The translations under genes and the position numbers were made by a program. Below, piece by piece: positions 35,308 to 47,576 of a stretch of DNA of 64,000 bases. How positions within the stretch are numbered: the stretch's first letter is position 1; every line of letters begins with the position of its first letter. Under the pieces are notes generated by a model. That model was not told where the DNA came from. It did no database searches and saw nothing but the letters and a program-made list of their open reading frames with translations. This DNA is from Onthophagus taurus (taxonomy: Eukaryota; Arthropoda; Insecta; Coleoptera; Scarabaeidae): the NCBI RefSeq assembly GCF_036711975.1, contig NC_091976.1:25234001-25298000 (forward strand). The letters are read 5' to 3'.

Positions 35308-38300
35308 ATGAATGTATTTTATATAATTTTAATATCAGTGTTGAGTTTCGTAAGTTTTTAATTTTCAAAAAAAAGTTGAAACTAAAATTTTCTTTCCATT
35401 AACAAATAGGGAGTTACTTATTCAGAGGAAAATATTGATTGTAAAGGGAAAGGATTTATTTGTTATAATCGTGAACAATTTTATCAATGTGTCGATGATG
35501 GAAACAAAACATTAACGCAAGGGATTCCGCAATTTTGTCCGCCTGGGTTTGTATGCAACGATTTATTAGAAATTGAATGCGAGGATGAGTGGATTGTAGA
35601 AACCACGCTCTCAAGTTTAATTTCTGATCAAACAACTGTTGGTACAACCATAAGTGGAATGCAAACAGAAAATACAATAACGTCATCATCAGATTTTACT
35701 GAAATTAATGAATCAACAACTGAAATATCGATTGAAACAAGCACTGTCACTGATATTACTGAAGTTCCATTGGAAACTACCTCAAATGCAGGACCAAATT
35801 CCAATGGAACCACTGAAATTCCAATTGAAACTAGTACTGCTTCAGATATTACTGAAGCTCCATTGGAAACTACATCGTTGATAGAGGTAACTCATTCAAC
35901 TGATAATACTCAAAATCCTATAGAACCTACAACTACATCTGAGAGTACTGAAATTCCATTAGAAATTAGCACTGCTCCTAGCATTACTGAAGTTCCATTG
36001 GAAACTACCGCAAATGCAGGACCAAATTCCACTGGAACCACTGAAATTCCAATTGAAACTAGTACTGCTTCAAATGTTACTGAAGTTCCATTGGAAACTA
36101 CATTATCGATAGAGGTAACTCATTCAACTGGTGACACTCAAAATCCTATAGAACCTACAACTACATCTGAGAGTACTGAAGTTCCATTAGAAACTACCTC
36201 AAATGCAGGACCAAATTCAACTGAAACCACTGAAATTATAGTTGAAACGAGTACTGCTTCAAATGTTACTGAAGTTCCATTGGAAACTACATCATCGATA
36301 GAGGTAACTCATTCAACTGGTAACACTCAAAATCCTATAGAACCTACAACTACATCTGAGAGTACTGAAATTCCATTAGAAACTAGCACTGCTCCTAGCA
36401 TTACTGAAGTTCCATTGGAGACTACCTCAAATGCAGCACCAAGTTCCACTGAAACCACTGAAATTCCAATTGAAACTAGTACTGCTTCAAATGTTACTGA
36501 AGTTCCATTGGAAACTACATCATCGATAGAGGTAACTCATTCAACTGGTAACACTCAAAATCCTATAGAACCTACAACTACATCTGAGAGTACTGAAATT
36601 CCATTAGAAACTAGCACTGCTCCCAGCATTACTGAAGTTCCACTGGAAACTACCTCAAATGCAGGACCAAATTCAACTGAAACCACTGAAATTATTGTTG
36701 AAACTAGTACTGCTTCAAATGTTACTGAAGTTCCATTGGAAACTACATCATCGATAGAGGTAACTCATTCAACTGGTAACACTCAAAATCCTATAGAACC
36801 TACAACTACACCTGAGAGTACTGAAATTCCATTAGAAACTAGCACTGCTCCTAGCATTACTGAAGTTCCATTGGAAACTACCGCAAATGCAGGACCAAAT
36901 TCCACTGGAACCACTGAAATTCCAATTGAAACTAGTACTGCTTCAAATGTTACTGAAGTTCCATTGGAAACTACATCGTCGATAGAGGTAACTCATTCAA
37001 CTGGTAACACTCAAAATCCTATAGAACCTACAACTACATCTGAGAGTACTGAAATTCCATTAGAAACTAGCACTGCTCCTAGCATTACTGAAGTTCCATT
37101 AGAAACTACCTCAAATGCAGAACTAAATTCCACTGGAACCACTGAAATTCCAATTGAAACTAGTACTGCTTCAAATATTACTGAAGTTCCATTGGAAACT
37201 ACATCATCGATAGAGGTAACTCATTCAACTGGTAACACTCAAAATCCTATAGCACCTACAACTACGTCTGAGAGTACCGAAATTCCATTAGAAACTAGCA
37301 CTGCTCCTAGCATTACTGAAGTTCCATTGGAGACTACCTCAAATGCAGGACCAAATTCTACTGGAACCACTGAAATTCCATTTGAAGCTAGTACTGCTTC
37401 AGATATTACTGAAGCTCCATTGGAAACTACATCGTCGATAGAGGTAACTCATTCAACTGGTAACACTCAAAATCCTATAGAACCTACAACTACATCTGAG
37501 AGTACTGAAATTCCATTAGAAACTACCTCAAATGCAGGACCAAATTCCACTGGAACCACGGAAATTCCAATTGAAACTAGTACTGCTTCAAATGTTACTG
37601 AAGTTCCATTGGAAACTACATCATCGGTAGAGGTAACTCATTCAACTGGTAACACTCAAAATCCTATAGAACCTACAACTACATCTGAGAGTACTGAAAT
37701 TCCATTAGAAACTAGCACTGCTCCTAGCATTACTGAAGTTCCATTAGAAACTACCTCAAATGCAGGACCAAATTCCACTGGAACCACGGAAATTCCAATT
37801 GAAACTAGTACTGCTTCAAATGTTACTGAAGTTCCATTGGAAACTACATCATCGATAGAGGTAACTCATTCAACTGGTAACACCCAAAATCCTACAGAAC
37901 CTACAACTCCATCTGAGAGTACTGAAATTGCAGTAGAAACTAGCACTGCTCCTAGCATTACTGAAGCTCCATTGGAAACTACCTCAAATGCGGAACCAAA
38001 TTCCACTGAAACCACTGAAATTCCAATTGAAACTAGTACTGCTTCAAATGTTACTGAAATTCCATTGGAAACTACATCATCGATAGAGGTAACTCATTCA
38101 ACTGGTAACACCCAAAATCCTACAGAACCTACAACTCCATCTGAGAGTACTGAAATTCCAGTAGAAACTAGCACTGCTCCTAGCATTACTGAAGTTCCAT
38201 TGGAGACTACCTCAAATGCAGGACCAAATTCCACTGGAACCACTGAAATTCCAATTGAAACTAGTACTGCTTCAAATGTTACTGAAGTTCCATTGGAAAC

Positions 38301-40911
38301 TACATCATCGGTAGAGGTAACTCATTCAACTGGTAACACTCAAAATCCTACAGAACCTACAACTACATCTGAGAGTACTGAAATTCCATTAGAAACTAGC
38401 ACTGCTCCTAGCATTACTGAAGTTCCACTGGAAACTACTTCAAATGCAGGACCAAATTCAAATGAAACCACTGAAATTCCAGTTGAAACTAGTACTGCTT
38501 CAAATGTTACTGAAGTTCCATTGGAAACTACATCATCGATAGAGATAACTCATTCAACTGGTAACACTCAAAATCCTATAGAACCTACAACTCCATCTGA
38601 GAGTACTGAAATTCCAGTAGAAACTAGTACTGGTCCTAGCATTACTGAAGTTCCATTGGAGACTACCTCAAATGCAGGACCAAATTCTACTGGAAATACT
38701 GAAATTCCAGTTGAAACTAGTACTGCTTCAGATGTTTCTGAAGCTCCATTGGAAACTACATCGTCGATAGAGGTAACTCATTCAACTGGTAACACTCAAA
38801 ATCCTATAGAACCTACAACTACTTCTGCGAGTACTGAAATTCCAATAGAAACTAGCGCTGCTCCAGGCATTACTGAAGTTCCATTGGAGACTACCTCAAA
38901 TGCAGGACCAAATTCTACTGGAACCACTGAAATTCCAATTGAAACTAGTACTGCTTCAAATGTTACTGAAGTTCCATTGGAAACTACATTTTCGATAGAA
39001 ACCACAACTTCATCTGAGAGTACTGGAATTCCAGTTGAAACTAGCACTGCTTCAAATGTTACTGATGTTCCATTGGAAACTACCTCAAATGCAGGACCAA
39101 ATTCCACTGGAACCACTGAAATTCCTATTGAAACTGGTACTGTTTCAGATATTACTGAAGCTCCATTGGAAACTACATCGTCGATAGAGGTAACTCATTC
39201 AACTGGTAACACTCAAAATCCTATAGAACCTACAACTACATCTGAGAGTACTGAAATTCCATTAGAAACTAGCACTGCTTCTAGCATTACTGAAGTTCCG
39301 TTAGAAACTACCTCAAATGCAGGACCAACTTCAACTGAAAATACTGAAAATCCAATTGAAACTAGTACTGTTTCAAATGTTACTGAAGTTCCATTGGAAA
39401 CTACACCTTCGGTAGAAGCAACAGATTCAACTGGTAACACTCAAAATCCTATAGAAACTACAACTCCATCTGAGAGTACTGAAATTCCGGTTCAAACTAG
39501 CACCGCTGCAAATATTACTGAAGTTCCATTGGAAACTACCTCAAATGCAGGACCAAATTCAACTGGAACTACTGAAATCCCAGTGGAAACTAGCACCGCT
39601 TCTGATATTACTGAAGTTCCATTCGAAACTACATCTTCCGGGGAAACTTCATATCCAAGTGTTAACACTCAAAGTCCAATTGAAACCACAACTTTATCAG
39701 CTCAATCAACTAACGCTCCAGATACTACAATTTCTACCGAAAAAGAAACGATTTTTACTTCGACTTCTGAACCACCAAATTCTTCCATGGTTACTGATTT
39801 TCCAACAGAAACTACACCTATTTATGAAACTACTTTATCTTATGAACACACTAATTTTACAGAAAGTTCCACTTCAACTACGTTGGTTTCAGAATCAAAT
39901 CCAAGCGAATTTACCACTCCTTCGATAGATTCTACAACGAATCTTCCCGTAAAAACAACATCAATAATAGAAGAAACTGTTCCAACTGAACATGCAACAA
40001 CGATTGGTGATTTTACGTCATCAACGGAAGTTAGTACATCAAGTGAGGATATAAATTTCAGTGAGGTTACTACACCTAATTCTTTGACAAATGATTCCAA
40101 AGAAACTGATAGTTGGGAAGTTACTGATGATTCATTTACAACTACTTCATTTCATTCCACAATTGTTACTACTGAAAACATAAACTTTATTAATAATACT
40201 GAGATAATTGAAACCACCACTTCCAACGAAATAATTACAAATGAAACAAATTCTCCAACACCGGAAATTACAACTACTCCTCCAGAAAAAAAATTTATTT
40301 GTACATCCGCCGGGAAATTTCCAGATTTACACGATTGCTCGTTATTCCATTTATGCATCAACGCATTTATTAAATACATCGACATTCCTATTAGATGTCC
40401 TGACGGTACTCAATTTAATCCTGATACAAAAAGTTGCACCAGAAGACCTGTTCGTTGCCCGAATGATCCTCCTATTATTTGCACAACTTCCGGCGTTTTT
40501 CCTCATCCCACAGATTGCACGCGATATTACAAATGTTTTTGGACATCGCTTTACAAACGATTCTCTCAAATTCAATATAATTGCCCATCAAACACCAAAT
40601 ACAATCAATATTTAAAACGTTGCGTTCAATCTAACGATTTATCTTGTTCAAATCATGTTCAAAGTTCACCGTTTTATTGCGTTGAAAGCGGTAGATTTCC
40701 CGTTGAGTTTACTTGCGATGAATACTATGAGTGTAAAATGAAAAATGGGCTTTATGAAATTAAGTTGAAAACGTGTTCATCTGGGAAATTATTTGATGCA
40801 CAGTGGCAACGGTGTAGAAAATCTCATTTGGTGGTTTGTTCTTATGGAATCTTTGAAGATTACGATTATTATGATAATTTTGGTGGAAGATCTGATTCAG
40901 AGGAGAATTAA
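35308..40911 (+). CDS. Giant secreted mucin-like peritrophin with four CBM14-type domains
   Basis: Exon 35308..35349 encodes 14 signal-peptide residues; a 60-nt phase-0 intron follows; exon 35410..40911 is one 5.5-kb block. The total is 1,847 aa. The signal is MNVFYIILISVLSFGVTYS. A six-Cys CBM14-like domain has Cys at 25, 32, 41, 57, 62 and 70 (unusually short C1-C3 spacing). Residues about 110-1425 are tandem 76-residue repeats rich in Thr, Ser, Glu, Pro and Asn, with regular N-V-T and N-S-T sites for N-glycans and many O-glycan sites. A non-repetitive Thr/Ser/Glu stretch follows, then three CBM14 domains (about 1645-1835) and an acidic tyrosine-rich tail. CBM14 binds chitin, so the protein should cross-link chitin fibrils beneath a glycosylated brush in peritrophic matrix or a similar lining. 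AATAAA follows at about 40934. First of five consecutive CBM14 genes. Confidence 0.9.
35700..39640 (+). repeat. 228-bp coding tandem repeat, about 17 copies
   Basis: The word GTAACTCATTCAACTGGTAACACTC recurs every 228 bp in the regular part (for example 36304, 36532), equal to 76 codons. Each unit contains two related half-cycles built on TEVPLETT and ETSTA. A few units lack part of the cycle, for example near 36180, 37510 and 39000, all in multiples of three so the frame is kept. Many adjacent copies are nearly identical. Confidence 0.95.
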
Positions 40912-41046
40912 AATGTATTGTTTAATAAAAGTGCATGTTAAATAAAAATATGTTTAATAAAAATCTATATTTAATAAAATTTCCATTTAACAATAAGGTG
41001 ATATAAAGAGTAAATATTTATTATTAAAGTGCGTTGACGTAGATTT

Positions 41047-41056
41047 TATATAAATA
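41047..41056 (+). promoter_or_regulatory. TATA box of the 41100 gene
   Basis: TATATAAATA lies 44-53 bases before the start codon at 41100, leaving room for a short 5' UTR. It is the clearest core-promoter element in the cluster. Confidence 0.5.
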
Positions 41057-41099
41057 AACGATTTTAGTATGATTTCAACATAGTTTATTTCTACTTAAA

Positions 41100-41627
41100 A
41101 TGTTACTCGTGATATTATTTTCTCCTGTAAGTTTTTTTTTATTTTTTATTGAATAATTCTCATTTTTTTATGTTTAGTTTTTTATCTTGGGGGTAACCCC
41201 TCAATCCTGTTCAACAGTAGGAAGACATCCAGTTGCAGGATCTGGTTGCAAAAACTATATTCATTGCACCGTTGTTGGTACAACAATGTATCAAACAAAC
41301 TTTACTTGCCCTTCGACGAGCGTTTTTAATTCAAGGTTACAGCAATGCGTTAGTGACTCTTCATTTACTTGCAATGAAAAGATTTGCGAACAATTTGGCC
41401 CCCTTCAACCTAGTTTTGAAGTGCTTTATGGCGATCCAAACGATGCTACCAATAAAAGTTATTTTAGTTGCGTCTTAAGAAATGGTGTTTGGACCACGAG
41501 TTATGGTGCTTGTGGGGTGAACGAATGTTTTGTTTACTATGCTATTGATAGTAGTAGAGAAGGATGTTGTTTTACTAACCCAACTTATTGTGGTGCCTCA
41601 CCTGTTGTATTTACTTGCGGAACTTAA
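41100..41627 (+). CDS. Secreted CBM14 protein, one A-B module pair, 158 aa
   Basis: Exons 41100..41126 and 41178..41627, joined by a 51-nt phase-0 intron. The signal peptide spans the junction (MLLVILFSPFFILGVTPQ). Module A is a regular six-Cys CBM14 (from SCSTVGRHP to SSFTC). Module B follows directly: CEQFGPLQ..., the GDPND landmark, SYFSC, YGAC. Its end is extended with five extra cysteines (to NPTYCG), unlike the B modules of the neighbours. It should bind chitin outside the cell. The gene lies 189 bases after the mucin stop codon and 89 bases before the next start, so the three 5' cluster genes are very tightly packed. Confidence 0.85.
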
Positions 41628-41715
41628 TCTAAAAATGTTTCGCTTAATTGTTCTATATAATAAGATTTTCGTAGATTTTCTAAAACATTTAGTGTTTCAT
41701 TTTCAAGTAGTTACG

Positions 41716-42492
41716 ATGAAAATAATTGTGATTATCCTGGTGAGGATAAAGATGTTGTTAAATAAAAAAATTAATAAGATACTTTAGTTATTTTTAGTTC
41801 TAAATGTTTATTCAGAACAATGTTCACCAGATGGCTTAAAATCGATCGCCTTAACCGCTTGCAAGACTTACGAAGTTTGCACAAACTCGATAAGCAAGAA
41901 ATATAACTGTCCGATAAATTCAATTTTCGACCAAAGAACTTTGAGATGCAAAGCGGACTTTATATGTCCTGAAACTGAAACATGTAAGAATTCTTTGGAT
42001 TACCCCGACCCTAACTATCCTAAATCTCGTTATTACATCCGATGCCACAAAATTAACTCAGTCTTCATTGTGTCTTATTTACAATGTGGCACAAATGAAA
42101 TTTTTGAACCATTTCGAAATCGTTGTACCACTACCAATTACCCCATTCCAACGGAAAATTGCGAAGAAGAAGGTGTTTTTGGATTATACCACTACGATTG
42201 TACAACTTACATGGTTTGTAAGCAAATTGATTCACAATTTGATAAGAAGATGTATCGATGTCCAATAGGAAGTTATTTCGATCCATGGAAAAAATTATGT
42301 GCTGTTGGATACGAATGCATGGAATCAAAGTGTAAAAAAGAAAACGATAAAGGTCTTGATGTAAATGACCCAACTAAAACTCAATATTATAAGTGTGTTT
42401 ATGACGCAACGGGAAAATTAATTCCTTTGTACCTTTCTTGCGGTAGTAATCAAGTTTTTCATGAAACATTACAAAAATGTCAAAGTAAATAA
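41716..42492 (+). CDS. Secreted CBM14 protein, two A-B module pairs, 242 aa
   Basis: Exons 41716..41739 and 41788..42492 with a 48-nt phase-0 intron. The acceptor at 41787 (ACTTTAG) is preferred because it alone keeps the frame and completes the signal peptide MKIIVIILLFLVLNVYS. The architecture is A1 (CSPDGLKS...), B1 (CKNSLDYPDPNYPKSRYYIRC...), A2 (CEEEGVFG...) and B2 (CKKENDKGL...). A modules have six cysteines; B modules have four and carry the (L/P)DPN(D/Y) plus (R/Q)YY.C signature. AATAAA lies at about 42536. The internal pair repeat and the shared gene structure tie it to the genes on both sides. Confidence 0.88.
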
Positions 42493-42649
42493 TTGTAGTT
42501 GATGTGGAAAATAACGTTGTTTATCTAGACGTTTGAATAAAATACTTCACTAACAATAAGTATCACTCTATTTTTGTTATTCACACCTTATCTAATCCTG
42601 TTTAACATAAGTTTTAAGATAGTAAAAACAAGTTGTTCTTTGTAAAAAG

Positions 42650-45600
42650 ATGTTCTTAAAATTTTTGGTAAGTTTTATTATTTTAAAGTATGTTTTTTTA
42701 GATTATGTAGAAATGAGTGTGATATTAAGATAAGTTATCAAATTTATTTTCTAAAATTGATAGTTTAGTGTCTTGGTGATTTTAGACCAGGTAAAAATAA
42801 TTCCTTTTAGGCCCACTTTTATCATCCTCCTGAAACTATCCGTGCAAAAAGTCAAGTCCCTCACTTTAGAAATCGATATCTTCGTAACCGCTCGATGGAA
42901 AAAATTGCGGTAAAGTTTATTGTAATTAGCGAACATTTCTGCATATCACATGTTAATTTGGAAACTTTCGGGTCCGCGGTTTTTCTTTTATCGCGAGTTA
43001 AGTGAAAATAGTACTCGATTTTTGAGAGTGCAAGCAACTTTGTCTACTTTGCGATTTTTTTTTCTCCAAAACTATTTGACGAAAAAATTTCCAATTTCAT
43101 CTGGTGGTAAACTGATGTGTTCTTTATGTGGGGCATATTTTATTTTTTCAATATTCCATATAAATCGCGGTTTAGTAGGATGCGGTTATTTCGAAAGCGA
43201 CCTGGCGGATTTAACGGGGGTTCCGTCCAATCGGAACAGATGGTTCGTCCCAGACAGGACGTCGCGCCTTATTTCTTTATGGAGGTAAGATAAAGGCGCG
43301 ACGTACTGTCTAGGACACACCATCTGTTCCGATTGGACGGAACCCTCCTCTCCCCGCATAGCTTATTTATGTTTCTCTTTAATTTATAATTCCATTAAAT
43401 CGCTCTTCAAAAATTAGGGAGCCCTAATTTTGAAAAACTGATAACGGAATCCGACACCCGACATTATTTGACATATTTTGGTCAAATCCGCGAGGAAATC
43501 TACTCAGCCGTTTTCGACATAACGGCGTCTTACTAAACCGCGATATTCCGCGAAACCGTATGGAATATTGAAAATATAAAATATGCCACTTATTAAGAAC
43601 ACATCAGGCTAACACCTGTTCAAAATTCAAATTTTTTCGTACGATAGTTTTCGAGAAAAAAAATCGCAAAGTTGACAAAGTTGCCGGTACCGTAAAAAAT
43701 CGGGTACTTCTTTCATTTAACTCGCGATAAAAAGAAAACCGTCGATCCGAAATTTTTCAAATTGACATATATTATGTAGAAATGTCCAGTGATTACAACA
43801 AACTTTGTCGCAATTTTTTTTATCGAACGGTTGCGAAGATATCGACCTCTAAAGTGAGTTGCCTTGACTTTTTGCACGGATAGTGGAGGATAGTTGCCAT
43901 GGTTACGGCGGTTTTAAGCGCTCTCATTGGCTAAGAACTGGATTTATCTATCGGATAAATTTATCAGGAGGTGGTAAAAGTGGGCCTTAATAAGATAATG
44001 TCCCTGTAGAGTGTTTTGTGTAAGTTACCAAGATTCAAAGACATCCAACAAGTCTTGGTAACTTCTTCAACTTCAAATTTAGGATTCTTGGAAGTAAGTT
44101 ATTTTCTTCAGTTGAATGTTTAACAACCTCAGTGTGGGCCATAATTCACACATGATAAGGCAACGAAATTCCTGGTTGTTGGGTCATTTTTTATACTTTC
44201 TGGAATATTACTCATTCATTTCCCTAAGTATTCAGTAAGATTTCTTGTCTCCTCTTTGTCTCCATAATTTTGACAGTTTTTATAGGATTCTGGGCATCAA
44301 TGAGTGTTGATCAAATTGTCTTTTCCTATGTTCGATGAAATTTTATGGAGGTGGTTCATAATTCCCAGTAATGTGATTGTTTCCTTTTCATCTAACAAGA
44401 TTTCAAACAAGATTCTTGGAACCAAGCACCCTATACCAATAAGTCTTGACCCACGAATTTTGTACTCTTGGATTCAACAAAACTTGATAGCTTCTTAAAC
44501 TTCAAATTCAGGATTCTGGGCATTAATGAACCAAGTTGTCTCCCTACGTTGACTATTCAACAACCTCAGTGTGGCTCATAATCAGCACATGATGGAGCAA
44601 CCAGATTCCTTATTGTTTTGTCATATTTTACACTTTCTGGAATACGTCTCATTTATTTCCCTAATTTCAGTAAGATTTCTTGGTGGAACTGCATTCTCGA
44701 GACTTGGTACTCTAGTTTTCTTAATGTCTAATAAATGCCAGCAGGATTTAGAATCACTACTCCAAATAAGAACTCCCAAGATAGGGCAAGAGTTGGTGGT
44801 TTCTTTCACTTCACAATGTCTCCATTTTTTTGACACCTTGAATCTTGTTGTCTCAATGAATGTTGTACTCTTGGATCCAACAAAACTTGCTTCTTAATCT
44901 TCAAACTCAGGATTATAATCATCAATGAGTTTTGACATTCAAAAATCCTAATAACCACAGAATCTTCTTCTATTAGACTGTTTTTGATATCCCACATAGA
45001 GTTCTAGGCATCAATGAGTCTTGGCCAAGTTATATTCTCCTGCTCTACTAGGAGTCAACTTCTGTTTTATAAAGAAACTCCATCAGATGGCCCACAATCC
45101 ACATATAATGGGCTATTTTCTATATTTGTAACATTTAAGGAATGTTGACCAAGAAATCTTGACGAGCCATGTGCTCTTTGAGGGAGAGAGATCCTGTTAA
45201 CAATTATTCTTCTAACATTTTGAACATATTTAGAAAGAGTATTGTGTTTTTGACAACCAGCGTCCTTGGTGCTAAATCATATTTTGCACTTTTTTCTCCA
45301 TCCTTAATACAAGAACTTATGAATTTCATCAAAATTAGAAGAATCTAAAATAAATAAAATCTAAAAAATATATTTTGTACTTTTTTTAGCTACTGGTTTT
45401 ATTCAAAAATCTTAATGAATGTCCCAATGAAGGAATATTTTCCATACCAAATACTGGTTGTAAATCTTACAAAATATGCAGTCAATTAGGAGCATCGAAT
45501 TATTCTTGTCCATCAACTACATTATTTGATCAAAGAGCACAAAAATGCGTTTTAGATTTTGTTTGTCCTGACACAATTTGTGCTCAAGTTCCTGCTGGGT

Positions 45601-47576
45601 TATATCCAGATCCGAATTATCCAAGTAATAAGAAATTTTATATCGAATGTTATGGGGTTGAAAATTTTAATGTAAGATATGGAGAATGTATTGATGGCCA
45701 AATTTTTCAAAGTGATTCTGGGAAATGTGATAAAGAAGAAATTGCAACAACCACATCAGCACCTTTAATTCCAATAAGTAATTGCTCTGTATCTGGTAGT
45801 ATTATTCCTATTTTTAATACAAATTGTGAAAAATATGGGATTTGCGATAACTTCGCACTAGAAATTTTTAATTGTCCCATAACGACATTTTTTGATCCAT
45901 GGACAAATAAATGTCGTACTGATTACAAATGCTTAGAAAAGTACTGTTTAAATGAACCTGAAGATATTTACTACTTAGATCCAAATGATTCTGATAAAAA
46001 GCGATATTTTGAATGTTTAAGAACTGTTAAAGGTGTTTTGCCATCATACCGTTGGTGTGGGGATGATGCATTTTTTGATGAAGAAGAAAAAACATGCATC
46101 TCTTCATCATCCTCAACTCCGAATTGCACCTCATATGGTATTTTCCCAGTATATTGGAAAGTAACGAATTGTACACAATACGGAATTTGCTCAAATTCAG
46201 TATTAGAAACTTATCAATGTCCTAATATGACATTCTTCGATCCATTTGAAAGCGAATGTTCTCATCATCATCAATGCTTAGAAATCTATTGTTATAACAA
46301 CCCTGAAAATATTTATTATTTAGACCCAAATGATCCAATCCAAAAACGATATTATGCGTGTATTTGGGATGAAAAAGGATTATTACAACTGTATTATTGG
46401 TGTGGGGATGATGAAGTTTTTAATGACGATACAATATGTGTTGATGCAGATGTTGCATGTACTAGAGAAGGTATTCTTCCAACAAATCGCAGCAATGAAT
46501 TCCGGATTTGTTTTAAATCAGAAACGTCGTTAGTATTAAGAACATATAAATGTGCCATTTTGACATATTTTGATCCATGGAAGAGCCAATGCGTTTCTGA
46601 TTTTATATGGATAAATGATTATTGTGAGTTCCAACCTAAAAATGTATTCTACCTAGATCCAAACGATTCAGAAAAAAAGCGTTTTTATCAGTGCGTTTGG
46701 TACAATACAACTTTACGCGAAAGAGTTATCCCATTGTATTATTCTTGTGGGGATGATGAAATTTTCGATGAAATCAATAAAAGATGTATTACAACTACAA
46801 CATTAGTAGCTTCAACATCAGATTGTTCTGTAGTTGGTAGCACTTTCCCAGTGTATTACACAAATTGTTTAGAGTACAAGATTTGTTTCAAATCAGAATT
46901 TTCTTTTGATTTAAAAACTTATCGTTGCCCTGGATTGACTCTTTTCGATCCATTCAAAGGTGGATGCGTTTTTGATTATACATGTATAGAAAACTATTGT
47001 TTCGACCAACTCGAAAATGTATTTTACTTGGATCCAAATGATTTAGAGAAAAGACGATTTTATGAATGTATATGGGACGAAATGGGAGTTTTCCCAAAAT
47101 ATTATTCTTGCGAAATCGGGGAAGTTTTTGATGAAGTAAATCAAAAGTGTGCACCAATTCCTTCCCCAAAATTAATTCAACCAATTTCTGATTGCTATAA
47201 AGAAGGATTATTTCCAGAGCCTTATTCAGATTGCAAAATATTTAAAATTTGTCGTATTGATGGCAAATCTTATTTAGAAGAAAAATATTATTGTCCAACG
47301 ATGGAGTTTTTCAACCCATGGAAAAGTGAATGCGATTCTGATTACGAATGTTTAGAAAATACATGTTTAGATAAACCTGAAGGAACGTTATTTTTAGATC
47401 GAAACGATCCAGATAAGAAGCGTTATTATCAATGTGCTTGGGACGGTTTCAGAATTTCACCTTTATATCATTTCTGTAATGATGGGAACATTTTTGTTGA
47501 AGAAAAAGAGATGTGTGTTGAAAATATTGGGTTTATGACGTGGATGTGGATGGCATTAAAGAAATTGTTTGGATAA
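42650..47576 (+). CDS. Secreted CBM14 protein, six A-B module pairs, 734 aa
   Basis: Exon 1 (42650..42667) encodes only MFLKFL. After a 2.7-kb phase-0 intron, exon 2 (45390..47576) completes the signal (MFLKFLLLVLFKNLNEC). Six A modules (six-Cys CBM14) alternate strictly with six B modules (four Cys, YLDPND..KKR(Y/F).C then Y(Y/R).C..D.VFDE...C). The fourth A module (46450-46620) lacks C2, now Ser (AGC, 46491), and C6, now Trp (TGG, 46608). No long Ser/Thr mucin linker is present, unlike its cluster neighbours; only a short Thr-rich joint follows B1. Placement of exon 1 is inference: ATG, signal-like residues, a GTAAGT donor and matching phase, with no competing candidate seen nearby. The intron holds a Harbinger-like foldback element. 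Confidence 0.85.
42810..43986. mobile_element. PIF/Harbinger-like foldback element, 1,177 bp
   Basis: It starts GGCCCACTTTTATCATCCTC and ends with the near-exact reverse complement (GGAGGTGGTAAAAGTGGGCC). TTA flanks both ends (42807-42809, 43987-43989), a 3-bp target duplication as used by PIF/Harbinger elements. The inverted arms extend imperfectly for several hundred bases: 42820-42910 pairs with 43810-43890, 42965-43075 with 43650-43745, and 43120-43205 with 43490-43590. The centre holds a separate tight hairpin (43219-43343). No transposase is encoded. Confidence 0.8.
43219..43343. repeat. G+C-rich hairpin at the centre of the foldback element
   Basis: The left arm GGTTCCGTCCAATCGGAACA...GACGTCGCGCCTTA (43219-43271) pairs with the right arm 43290-43343, which reads TAAAGGCGCGACGT...GATTGGACGGAACC. 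A loop of about 20 bases separates them. The same motif is at 62541-62640. Confidence 0.85.
44060..45010. repeat. Degenerate tandem repeat, about 400-bp period, three copies
   Basis: CTTCAAATTTAGGATTCTTGG (44077), CTTCAAATTCAGGATTCTGGG (44503) and CTTCAAACTCAGGATTATAA (44899) start successive copies. They share AACAACCTCAGTGTGG(G/C), CACATGAT..GG.AAC and ACACTTTCTGGAATA words in order. The copies are strongly diverged and lie in the long intron of the six-pair gene. Confidence 0.6.

Noticed and set aside
36304-39600. Assembly artefact as explanation of the near-identical mucin repeats
   Set aside because: Copies carry distinct substitutions and in-frame deletions at different places, so they are separate real units; exact number may still be off.
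38796-40100. Minus-strand ORFs rich in Val/Ser/Gly within the mucin (for example 38796-39116, 39213-39440)
   Set aside because: They are antisense images of the Thr/Ser/Glu repeat; each repeats with the 228-bp unit and has no start or domain of its own.
42950-43288. 112-codon plus-strand ORF in the intron of the six-pair gene
   Set aside because: It lies wholly in the left arm and central hairpin of the foldback element and has no coding character.
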